From the NCBI RefSeq assembly GCF_027744825.2, contig NC_071338.1, forward strand, positions 24,180,001 through 24,244,000: 64,000 nt of DNA, written 5' to 3'. This DNA is from Synchiropus splendidus (lineage: Eukaryota; Chordata; Actinopteri; Syngnathiformes; Callionymidae). Under the pieces are notes generated by a model. That model had not been told where the DNA came from. It searched no databases and saw only the letters and a list, made by a program, of their open reading frames with translations. Shown here piece after piece: positions 26,120-37,200 of this stretch (the first letter of the stretch is position 1; every line of letters starts with the position of its first letter). The translations under genes and the position numbers were made by a program.

Positions 26120-26468
26120 CTGCCCTGTGATTGGCTACATAACTTTGCGCAGCACCACCAACGCGTTCTTGTTTGAATATCCTTCCGCGTTGGCGATGGG
26201 TTTCTATAACGTTCCGTTTATTTATATAAATAACTCCGTATTACAAACAAAAGCGGAGTCATATAAAACAATACCAATCGCGTGTTTAAAATAGCACGAG
26301 GTACAAAAGCTCATTTTTGGTGGGATTTAGAAATACCCCTCTCGGATGGATATGCCACAGCATCCTCACAAAGTAGTTCCGCGGAGCGAGAGGCTATAGA
26401 GATCACCTTGAGCTGCTCTCACTGTAGCGCCAGTTACATCGGTCTCAGAGAACGACTGTCGATCCAAG
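26120..26468 (+). promoter_or_regulatory. pkm: pkm promoter and non-coding first exon
   Basis: A CCAAT-type box (GATTGGCT, about 26129) and a TATA-like TTTATATAAATAA (about 26219-26231) precede CpG-rich sequence. That ends in a strong donor, GATCCAAG followed by GTAAGC at 26469. No long frame is open to the donor, consistent with a 5' UTR exon spliced to the acceptor at 31191-31193. The transcription start is not resolved and probably lies between 26250 and 26400. Confidence 0.55.
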
Positions 26469-29400
26469 GTAAGCACACGTGAAGCCTTTAGTCATAGTCA
26501 AGCGTTTTAACGTGTTGTTGCCGCCTTGTTACACATTCTTCCCAACGCACCTCATCTGACTTGATCCCTGGGAACATCTTCACGGCTATGTGCGCCAGCC
26601 TCTTGTTTCCGCTCCAGAATATCTCGTGTTTAAACGCCGTCATCGGAAGAAACGTCATTATAACACCACTTTACTTAATTTAACATTTCACCGATCAGAA
26701 AAGACGCTACATTTTTAAGACTATCGGTTATAAAATGCGTAATCTTGTGTTGAGACATAAATATCATCGCACGTTTGCCCTTGAAGAGAATTAAACGGAT
26801 GTCTAAAGTCTTTTAAAAAATAATGGGCTCCATAGTTAGTGTTGAAAAATGACTTCCTGATGCCGCTCGAGGTGGGTGTGGCGCCTTCGGTTTCTCGCAC
26901 TCTGATTGGTGGTTGAACGTGTCATGTAAAGCCGAGGAAAATGTGACGCAGGGATGAGACGTGACCGCTGGTGTATCGTCTGCAGTACCGCTGCTTAATA
27001 GTGGTTATGAGTAAGACTCACAATTACAACTCTTCCGTGTTCGACCTGATCTTTGCTACTCTAATTGTTGCCCTCCTATACAAGAAAAAAATATCTATGA
27101 CGCACTGCATCCCACTCATGGACATATCTCGTCACTGTTTTCGTTCTTGTTAACAGTATTGCCTCGTTTTCGTTCTTAAATGGGTTTATTCGTTGGTCGT
27201 GTACACTTGGCTTTGCTGCAGTGTTGCTGCAGTGGTGTCATCGTGAAAGTCAAAGCTCGTGTTGACACCGAATACATCCTGGGAGGTTGGTTTGACAGGT
27301 TTGAGTTGCCAGTGCTGCTAGTGTAAAAGCCGTTAAACTTCTAAGTCTGAATTTTAGGAAACTAAGTATTTTACTTAAATGTTTTTTTTTTTAATTAATC
27401 ACATGTATACTTGCTATTAATCTGCCCGATCATTTTGTTTTCGGGGTTGAGCCAAATGTTTCAAACCATTACTCAAGTATCTTGATTAATTTGATTCATA
27501 CAAACCCTTGGAATTTGTCAAAATAGTGGTTCATACAGTGTGTGAAAATATAAATAATATTAAACAAATTATTTTGTTGGGTTTGTTAACTCATCCTTGA
27601 ATTTAAACTGGTAGTCCTAGCTGAGTTTGTTATGTGGACGAAGAAGTTGTGCCACTCCCAATATCTGGTTGATTTTGGCAGCGGAGCTAAGGAAAGTTAG
27701 TTGTTAGAGAGAGAGAGACCTACAGTTTCAATAGTCATTGTCATCACATAGGTCATCACATAGTTTTGTAACCGCTTTGTGATTTCAGACAGGAATAGCA
27801 GCCACCTCTGACCTGCGATCAGGGCTGTAGATCCGCAGGAGGTCTGTGAGGGCCAGAAGCCTGTAACTGCTCAAGGTCTAAAAAGACATGGCCAGTACAG
27901 CTGGCTATTGATATAGACTTCCCAAACTCATTCCCGATTCAATTCTTATTCCATTCGGCTATTATTATTAATAATACTAAATTTGCTGTGGGGGGTCTGC
28001 AGAGTGAAAACTAAAAATGTCACACCTGTTATAAGAGCAAAAATTGTGTAATCGTTTCCATCTATGACCTAAAAAATAAACCTCCAAACATTTTTTTACT
28101 GGGTTATGCCTGAAACAGGAAGCAAGAATGACATAAGTCAGTCTCTGACTTAATTGTGTCACAAAACTGCTCTGTTCTGCCAACATATCTTTGGTTACCT
28201 AACTTCATCGAGGTGCTCCATTTTTCAAGCTTGATGACGTTATACCTGAAACCTGTTTCGACGCATGCTAGTAAAATCATCTGTTATCGACTCTCCTGTT
28301 GTCAGCCTAATGTTTTGTGTATTATCCTGATATGTTTGCAATGTCTCTGAGTCATTTTTCATGTTTTTCCAAAACCAATATTCAATTTACCTATTGTCAC
28401 ATCGCACTCACGAACCCGCGCATTTGTGCTGCTTCTTCATGACAACTTGGTTTACATCCTACAAACAGTCTTGGCATGTTTAGTTATTAATAGCCTGTGA
28501 TGCTTTTAGACCCGCGGTGTTGTGTGACCAGGACTGGCACTAGCATCGACCACTCAGCTTTTCTGTGTTGTTGTGATCCTCGTGCACAGTAGCCTATGTC
28601 GAGTCAGTGCTCCATCATCGTTGAACGGATTTACTCCTCGCCTGTGAGGGTTGTACCTAAGCATGCACACGCATGTGGTCGGTCAAGCTTTGACAACTCT
28701 TGCGGGCTTTAGTTTGCTTTCTTGTATTGGAGAGTCTGGGACATTGGGGCTGCTCAGGAGGTCAGCAGCGCTGACCTGCCTGTTTGTACCAAAGAGAAGG
28801 AGCAGGAAGATCTTTTGGGGGTATGTACTACTGTGGCCTTTTAGTGAGTTGGTGCTTAAAGCTCGGGGCAAACAGTGGCTATCAACTGCGATACTGTATG
28901 GGTCATGTCACTGTGACAACAGTTGCAGCACAGTGTTTACCTGATAAGAAGAATAGGTTTCCTGTCTTTAGGGCAGACAGGAAGTGTCGGTGAGTGAGAA
29001 TGTATTAATGTGTGTGTTGGAGGAGGATTGGTCAGGATTATTAGCTGCAAGCTCTAAAGTTAGCTTTGCATGTGTGTCACGGTCACTGCTGGCTCCTTCT
29101 TGCCACAGAGGTCAAACTGTGAAAAACACCTTTCTGTTCATTTAATGGCGCGTTTGTCTTTTTTCCTGGGGCTGTATGCAGTGGATGTTTACCGATCCAC
29201 TGGCCTCCAGTTAGGTGAACCAAGAAAATCACTATTTATGTCCTCATAACATTAATCACAATGAGTATCTTCTCTAGTAATAAAACTTGCTCCCTAAGCA
29301 AATTTGCGATATATCTGATCCAACTGCCTGCTAGTTACTCGGAAATTGTTTTCATTCGAAGCATATCATGTTATTAACTGGGTAAATAAAGGTGGTTTTT

Positions 29401-31193
29401 AATAATGAATTTGAGTAATTAATTTTCCAGTTGAATAATAGTATTCTTAGGGTGAAATGATTTTAGATTATTGTGAAGTGGCGCCTTGGTTGGTTGGTTC
29501 TTTCTCACGTTTCTCCAGCATTGCTCGCCTGCTGTCGGCAGCTCGGCCCACTCAGTCTGCCTCTGGACTGGCTGTGGTGGGATGTGACTGTGCTCACGTA
29601 CGGCTTCTGCTCTGCTCCATTGACTGAACTGTTACATCATCATTCAGCAGGCTCAATGGAGGCAGTAGATTGCTGTCATGGTCGCACAAGGAATCCCACC
29701 ACCGGGACTCACTTGCGATTGAAACGTGATGACTTACAGGAAATCACAATTAAATGTAATATGTTTTCCCGCTGTCACACGACAAGCAGTAAAAAGAAAC
29801 CGCTGCATTTCTCCAAGTCAGAATGGCCATATATGCCTTACAAGGAAGCATGTTTATTTCATGTCATACATTTATTTGTACTGTATGTCATATTTTTTCA
29901 TCTTTATTTCTTTTTTTTAATCATACGTAGGTAAAAATCATTTTAGCCTACAGTTGAAATCTCAAGTGGTGAGAGACAGCATGAGGTTATGACGTATCAA
30001 AAGAGCTGAGCCAGGAGGCAAGGCAGTTTCATTAGACTCTAAAGCCGCTTTTTAAAATGGTAAATTCTGGTCCAAGTGGTCGAACCGTGTCACAATAGGT
30101 CCGACAAATCTGATCCTGAAGAGGGTATCCTGTTTCTTTTCTTTTTCTTCATCATGTTGAGGCGTTTTGTGTGACCACATGCATCCTGTGCAGCCATTTG
30201 GGCGGAGCAGACCGGTTCAGCACAGCACTAACATCAGTGCAGGACGTTTAACGAGTTCTGCTTGAACTTAATTGTTCAGATTCCTCATTTGCAACATTCT
30301 AAATTTCCAAACAATGTGTCGCAATAAAAAGAGATCAGATGATGACAATGTAGAAATACCAACCGGCATTTCTGAAGCTTGAAGTCCATGTAATGCATGT
30401 GTTTATGCACCACATTTTTTTTTTCAAAATGGAATGGACATGTTTTGTTCTGCTCCTCATGGAACCTCATGGAACACATGGCATTGCGTTCTAGATGTTT
30501 ACTAGATTTGTTGAAAGACCAGTTCGGATGTGTGTTCTGGTGTTTAAACAGAAGGTTCCCCTTTTGCCAGTGACGAGGAAGACAAAAGAACCGCATGTGT
30601 GTGTTGGGAGAACGTTGCAGCGTGATTATGTAACTGCAGCCAGTGAATACTGTGCCAGTAGTAACCACATTCACTCTCTCTAAATACCACTGTTGTCAGA
30701 ACACGTCTGGATATATCACGGTGGAGTTTGTGAGTGTGCAGTGGTGGCTGTCATGCAGACTTGTATTCACTTGCGATGGATTACAGGTGGGAAATGCTGA
30801 TCTGAGCATCTGACTGCTTGCTGCTTCCGATGACTCAGGGAGAACACACTGTACAGACGAATGTCCCTGGGACCGAGGACTGTTGCCAGCGATAGTTGTT
30901 GTGGGATTTTATAAAAAAATTTTTAAAAAAAACACAAGCCTCAGCTCCTGTCTTGTATATCCTCTTGATTATGTAACAGGTGATGCTCCACTTGGTGAGC
31001 TCTCACTCTGTTCTCTCTTCAGTGGTTTGGTTCAATGATGGTGGCTCTGAGCCGTATCTGCAGCCTTGAGATTCTTGAATAAATATGTCAATGTTAAAGA
31101 TGCTAATTAAGGTGTAAAATTAGAGCAGTTATGGTCATGTTTTTATCCCTCATTTTATCCTGATGAACAACCTTTTGCAATTTCTCTTACCAG
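26469..31193 (+). other. pkm: pkm intron 1 (4.7 kb)
   Basis: The intron runs from the donor at 26469 to the acceptor CAG at 31191-31193. Beyond the ACGTG cluster near its start I see no second promoter, exon or recognisable transposon. Scattered short open frames (for example 29473-29934 and 30285-30674) have no family features. Confidence 0.6.
26477..26963 (+). promoter_or_regulatory. pkm: Cluster of ACGTG hypoxia-type elements in pkm intron 1
   Basis: Four ACGTG cores (26477-26481, 26510-26514, 26917-26921, 26959-26963) occur just inside intron 1. A CCAAT-type TGATTGGTGG lies at about 26902, and local CpG density is raised. HIF-1 binding to an intron-1 element is established for mammalian PKM. 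Here function is inferred from motif and position only. Confidence 0.4.
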
Positions 31194-31221
31194 AACTTCT
31201 TCCCATTCTCAAGCGATCACC

Positions 31222-34200
31222 ATGCCTCAGCCGAAGAACGTCGACATGGGCTCCGCCTTCATCCAGACGCAGCAGCTGAACGCCGCCATGGCTGACACCT
31301 TCCTGGAGCACATGTGCCTGCTGGACATCGACTCTGAACCCACAACTGCCCGCAACACTGGAATCATCTGCACCATCGGTACAGTCTGAAGCCCTTCCAA
31401 CAGTCCATGAGAGTTGTATTTTGTGGCTTTATATGTCGTAGCAATATTTGAGATCGGATTTATCAGATGATCAAAATAAGCTGAGTAGTATTTGTTTAGC
31501 CTGCAGGTGAAGTGAATGATAATAAAGGATGAGCAATACAGGTTTTAGTGGTTATGAATGCATTTCATTTCTAGTGAAAGAGACTCTTTTAAGGCCCTGT
31601 AATGGTCTGCCAACCTGTCAAGAGGGTCCCTCTGCCTGTCGCCCCCACCCTCCCTGCACCCACCACCCCATTAAGGGGATACACTGGAAAAAAAAGAATA
31701 CTTTGCTATTGTTTGTCACAAACAACATTTCTATGGGCAACAACCAATACAATAAACCAATGACGCACTGACGTCCACAAATACTTGAATAAATGTAGTT
31801 TGTTTGCAAACAGAAACATAACAAAGGTGCAATGTTGTGGAAAAAAAAGTTCCTAAAAGCGACAGCTTTTTGTTTTTACAGGTCCGGCCTCTCGCTCGGT
31901 CGACACCCTGAAGGAGATGATCAAATCTGGAATGAACATCGCCCGTCTGAACTTCTCTCACGGAACACACGAGGTGAGACTTGAAACAATGGAGAGGTCA
32001 GACACGTCGAGTCACGTTCAAGCCGATGAAACGTGACTTATCAGTGAGTTGACTCTGTCAGCAATATTTGTTTTCCCCAGATTAGACTTCACCAGTACAG
32101 TAGTTGTGTCAAGAGAAAGAAGCAGTTTGCATTGGAAAATTCTGGAGTAAGAGTTAGGCAAGAGCATGCATATGTAACGGAGGTCACAACTGACAGTCCG
32201 TTCAAAATATTTTCTTTTATTTTTCAGCAACTGTGAAAACAATAACTTTGGAAGCAAATCAAATGAAGTCCGGACGTAGCCTACAGCACCTACACACACA
32301 TAATTTACACATTACATGTTAGGACAACGACACAATTTACATTACGTGTAACGCAAAACACACATCTTTCAACATCGCGGACAAAATACAATACGTATAA
32401 CACTGACAATAAACTAGACGGATGTCATACGGAGAACAGATGCTGCAACTTACCCTCTCTGGCATACGCACAGCTATGAGGTTGAGTGGGCTTCCGGACG
32501 TCACATGACAAGACCCGGAACTCAAATAAAATAATGAAATAAAAATAACTCATTGAGATAAACATTCACAAAATAGATACATATACAACAAAATACACAT
32601 TTATATTCAAAATAAATAAAACATATTGAAATAAAAGAATCCATTTTTGACATGGCGCACGACGACAGGGTAAATGAAAAAAACAGGGTAAATTTCAAAA
32701 AGGTTCATTTTTAAAGATGGAATCTCACATGATCAAAGGTTCGAGTGCAAATTACTTTGCAAAAGTAATTACGAGAAAATAGATAATAATCAGTTTACAC
32801 CACTGATATTGCATGTACATATTAGACATGACAAACGAAAGCTCTCTTTTTGTTCATATTTTAAACGCATATACTGAACTGAAGAAAAGAGCGACTAAAT
32901 GAGTAAAACAAAGCTGCAGCAGCGGAGATGCATCAAAAGATCATCTATACAAAAAGAGACACTCACTCGGACACCATATCATGAACCGAAAATAAACGGC
33001 TACAGAGCCGTCACTCTGTCCCAATCTCAAAACCCAATTTAACAGCTCTATCAAAGACGGTGCTTGAATGAAATGAAATGGTTTGATTAGAAGATAGGTT
33101 TGCTGAATTGCGACTTTTGATCGGTACAGAAGGAAGGGATCTTCTTGATTTGTCAATCATCAACTAAAAATCCAGCATTCCCACTGTTAACTTTTAACAT
33201 TAATGGTGCCACAATGAACCCTTTACTGATGATAGAATCATTTTACTATAAATGCCAACGCCTGAATGACCTTATAGTTCTGGGTCACAGTTCTGCCTTC
33301 TTGACTCACACACACCACCCACACTTGTAAAAGATAAGATTATAATTGGAGTCAATGTCAGAGCGATCTTCATAATGAGGCGACGTCCTGTTGGACGCAG
33401 CAGATTTACCTTTACGTTTTAAATCATTCATGGAGTCGTATATTTGCTGGTGGTAGTTTCATGCACAGTCCTAGTGAGTCATTAAACTATCATGCGGTAT
33501 CACAGGTGCACACACCTTTCTGCTACACCTACAAATGAGGTTTCCTCAGTGTGACCCACTATCCTCAGGTTCGGGTTCAAATGAGGACAACGTACTGCAA
33601 ACAGGACAATGAAAACAAGACGCAACCGAACATGACGCCAAGAGTGAAGAAAAATATGCCAGCGTTTTTTTTGTTTTGTTTTTTTGCAGCCAACCATGTC
33701 AAGTTAGTCAGGCATCTGCTTAGAATTAAATCTAATTACATCTAATTAAAAAAATTTAATCTAATTGTATGTGAAAGAGTCCTCAGTTCAGCTGCTAGGC
33801 AGCAGGATATTTGGTCTCAAGCTTGTATTTGCCTTTGTCTATCCACACATGACTGGTGAGATGTGCTTTGTAGCTGTAATTACAATTGAGTTGGGCACAT
33901 ATTTTCCCAAATCTTACATGGGACTTTTTATAGTCCTGAGTTTTGTAATTAAATAGTCAGGTTTATCATTTGTTTATCACTAGGAGGCATTGAATAAAGC
34001 AAGTGCGCAGTTTTTTTAAGATCCAAATCAAAGTCCAGTGGCCTTATCTGAAATCTTAGTTGCCACTTCTGGAACCGAGTGGCAGTGATGGTATGAGTGC
34101 TGTGGACCTTTGCCTCTCGCTTTCACTTTTGCATTGTCCTTTTGACATGATGGTTTGGTAATGGACTTGGAGTGAAGTTCACTCTGTCATGACCAACAAC

Positions 34201-37200
34201 CTTGGCATTAAGTTGAGTGACAATGATTCAGGATCATCCCCATTTAGCTGCAAAGCTCATTCATGCAAAGATCATTTAGCATGATCTTCCTGCTTATTCA
34301 CAAAATATTTATTTAACAGTACACTCACGAATGCCATTACCTGAAAACAATATTTATCTCCCTCCTGTATTTTTACTACTGTTACTAAATGTTAAATGAA
34401 TTATATTTTAAGTCGAAGCGCTCCGTCTTCAAATATAGCTTCGTCAACATTCTCTCTAAAAAAGACCTTTAATTTAATCTTCGTAGCTGCTACCAGACAT
34501 GGTGAGACAATAAGATCAGGTGACAACTAACACATTTCAGTAATTCAATATTGTCACAAAGTGCTTGCCGGTGCCTTTGATGGGTTCAAAATATATTGTG
34601 GTTGTGTAAGATATTTCTTGTCTGGGCATTAGAGTGTTACTTTACTGCCCCCTGAAGGTTCTTGTTGAACTGACATCAATGCACATATCTTTTATATTGG
34701 CTCTTTCTTGACACGTCTTGACTTTCACAACACTTTTGGTATCAGTCTGAATGTTGACTCAGTTTTGTGTAATGTACACCAGGGTTTTCGTGGAAAGTTT
34801 AGGCAGCCCTGCATCATCTATTGAAGTCCCTTGGCCTGTAGTCACGTTTCCTTCATGAGGATTCTCATCAAGAAATGTTTTGCATAACCGAAAAGCCCTG
34901 CTGTTCATAATTTCTGTTTTTATTCGTCATTCCTTTTTAAATCCACCTTGTGGAAGTTTTGGGATTTTTTTTCTTCTTTCCCTTTCTCTTTGTTTTATCT
35001 ACCATTTGTGACTTTCCTCATAGTTAAACAAGTCATGCCTTTTTCTTTTATCAAATGACCTCACCTCATGAAAATATGTTGGCATCGCCATTAATGTTCT
35101 GTTTTGCAACTTCATAGATGAACTTCACATAACTGATTTGTCATGACAATCTCAAAAGAAAATGTATACAAAATATTATCGGATGATTAAATATACAACC
35201 CATTTTACAGTATTACATTTCAGTGGCAATGAATCACCCTTGGCATTGCCATATGACGTTTTCGACGCAGCTTTTTGGGCAGAGCTTTCACTAAGAACTT
35301 AAGTGAAGCTTATCACTTTAGTCATCTGCGACAGTGACAACATGCTGAGCACCCTACTGTGGGCCGCTGTGTGTATAGTTAGCTCTGTTGCTTGGATATA
35401 ATATCTGTGAATTAGTTTCCCGTCCCTCATAACAGGTTTACTTTGGTGTGTAACAATCACTATTGTAGGTCGTGTGTTGAACTACATATACCAGTTATTA
35501 TTGGGGGGGAGTCATAGATGAAGCAATATTAGCAATATACCAATAATACTGCTCAAAAAATAAAAGTTGCTTTACTTGAGACAATTTGAATGTTCACTGT
35601 AAAATATCAATTCGACACAGAATGAATGACAATGGTAATGGCCACACGTTTAAAATGACATCAGCCGTGTCTTTTCTGAAGAGAGTTTCTCTCTCTCTCC
35701 ACCTCAGTATCATGCAGGTACCATCAAGAATGTGCGTGAGGCCTGTGAGAGCTTCGAGCCCGGCAGCATCCAGTACCGGCCGATTGGAATCGCACTTGAC
35801 ACCAAAGGGCCAGAGATCAGGACTGGACTCATCCGAGGAGTAAGTTCAGTTGGTATATTGGTTCAGTTTCTCAAAACTGACGCGAAAGTTCATGAGTTTT
35901 CAGTAACGGGAAAAAGGTTGCTTATGGATGATGGTTCTGGTGGGCCTGGTTCAACCTCTCGAGGAGGAAGAAAATGGTCAATGTTTATCAGATGTTGATT
36001 TGGTCCTCTTTCTGTGACAGAGTGGCACAGCTGAGGTGGAGCTGAAGAAGGGCAACATGATCAAGATCACCTTGGATGATTCCCACCAGGATAACTGCAG
36101 TGATGAGATTCTGTGGCTGGACTACAAGAACATCACCAAGGTGGTGGAGGTTGGCAGCAAGATCTACATCGACGATGGCCTCATCTCCCTGATGGTCAAA
36201 GAAATCGGTGAGTTAAAGTCAAACCTCTCTCTCTCACCGAGATTGTTTAATCTCCGAGTTCTCGCTCTTCGCCTGCAGGCTCCGATTACCTCAACTGTGA
36301 GATTGAGAACGGTGGATCCTTGGGCAGTAAGAAGGGAGTGAACCTCCCAGGCGCTGCTGTAGATCTGCCAGCCGTCTCGGAAAAGGACATCCAAGACTTG
36401 ACGTTCGGCGTGGAGCAGGGAGTGGACATGGTCTTCGCCTCCTTCATCCGTAAAGCCGCCGACGTCCACGCTGTCAGAGAGGTGCTGGGAGAGAAGGGCA
36501 AAAACATCAAGATCATCAGCAAGCTGGAGAACCACGAGGGAGTGCGCAGGTGAGCAGTCATGTGCTGGCTGTTTATTTTTTCTGTTGTCTGAGTGTGTTT
36601 GCTTCAGGACATGTTTTTCTCTCTCACGATGGGGTGAAGCCTGGTGCGAGGAATAACACATGTGTTTGCAGATTCGACGAGATCATGGAGGCCAGCGACG
36701 GCATCATGGTCGCCCGTGGTGACCTGGGTATCGAGATCCCAACTGAGAAGGTCTTCCTCGCCCAGAAGATGATGATCGGCCGCTGCAACCGAGCTGGCAA
36801 GCCCATCACGTGTGCCACTCAGGTCTGACTTCCTCTCATCAACATAGAGTCATTTAAATGGATAAAAACGTGTTTCTTTCATTGTTAGTGTTATTCAGAT
36901 TATTTGTCGCTCTGCTCAATTTTAATTTTCTTAAATGAAGCAGTATTGGCCAGAACTTGATCAATGCTTTTGATGCTCAGATGCTGGAGAGCATGATCAA
37001 GAAGCCGCGTCCCACTCGTGCTGAGGGCAGCGACGTGGCCAACGCCGTGCTGGACGGCGCCGACTGCATCATGCTGAGCGGCGAGACCGCCAAGGGAGAC
37101 TACCCCCTGGAGGCCGTGCGCACACAGCACATGGTGAGTCCATGAAATTAAGCCTTTGTTTTGCAGACTAGAAAATGGTTGTGACATGTCATGTTGTCTC

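Noticed and set aside
29473..29934. 153-codon plus-strand open frame in pkm intron 1
   Set aside because: No family motifs, ends in AT-rich low-complexity Phe/Tyr coding; best explained as chance.
36164..36661. 165-codon minus-strand open frame over pkm exons 5-6
   Set aside because: Antisense shadow of strongly codon-biased pkm exons.
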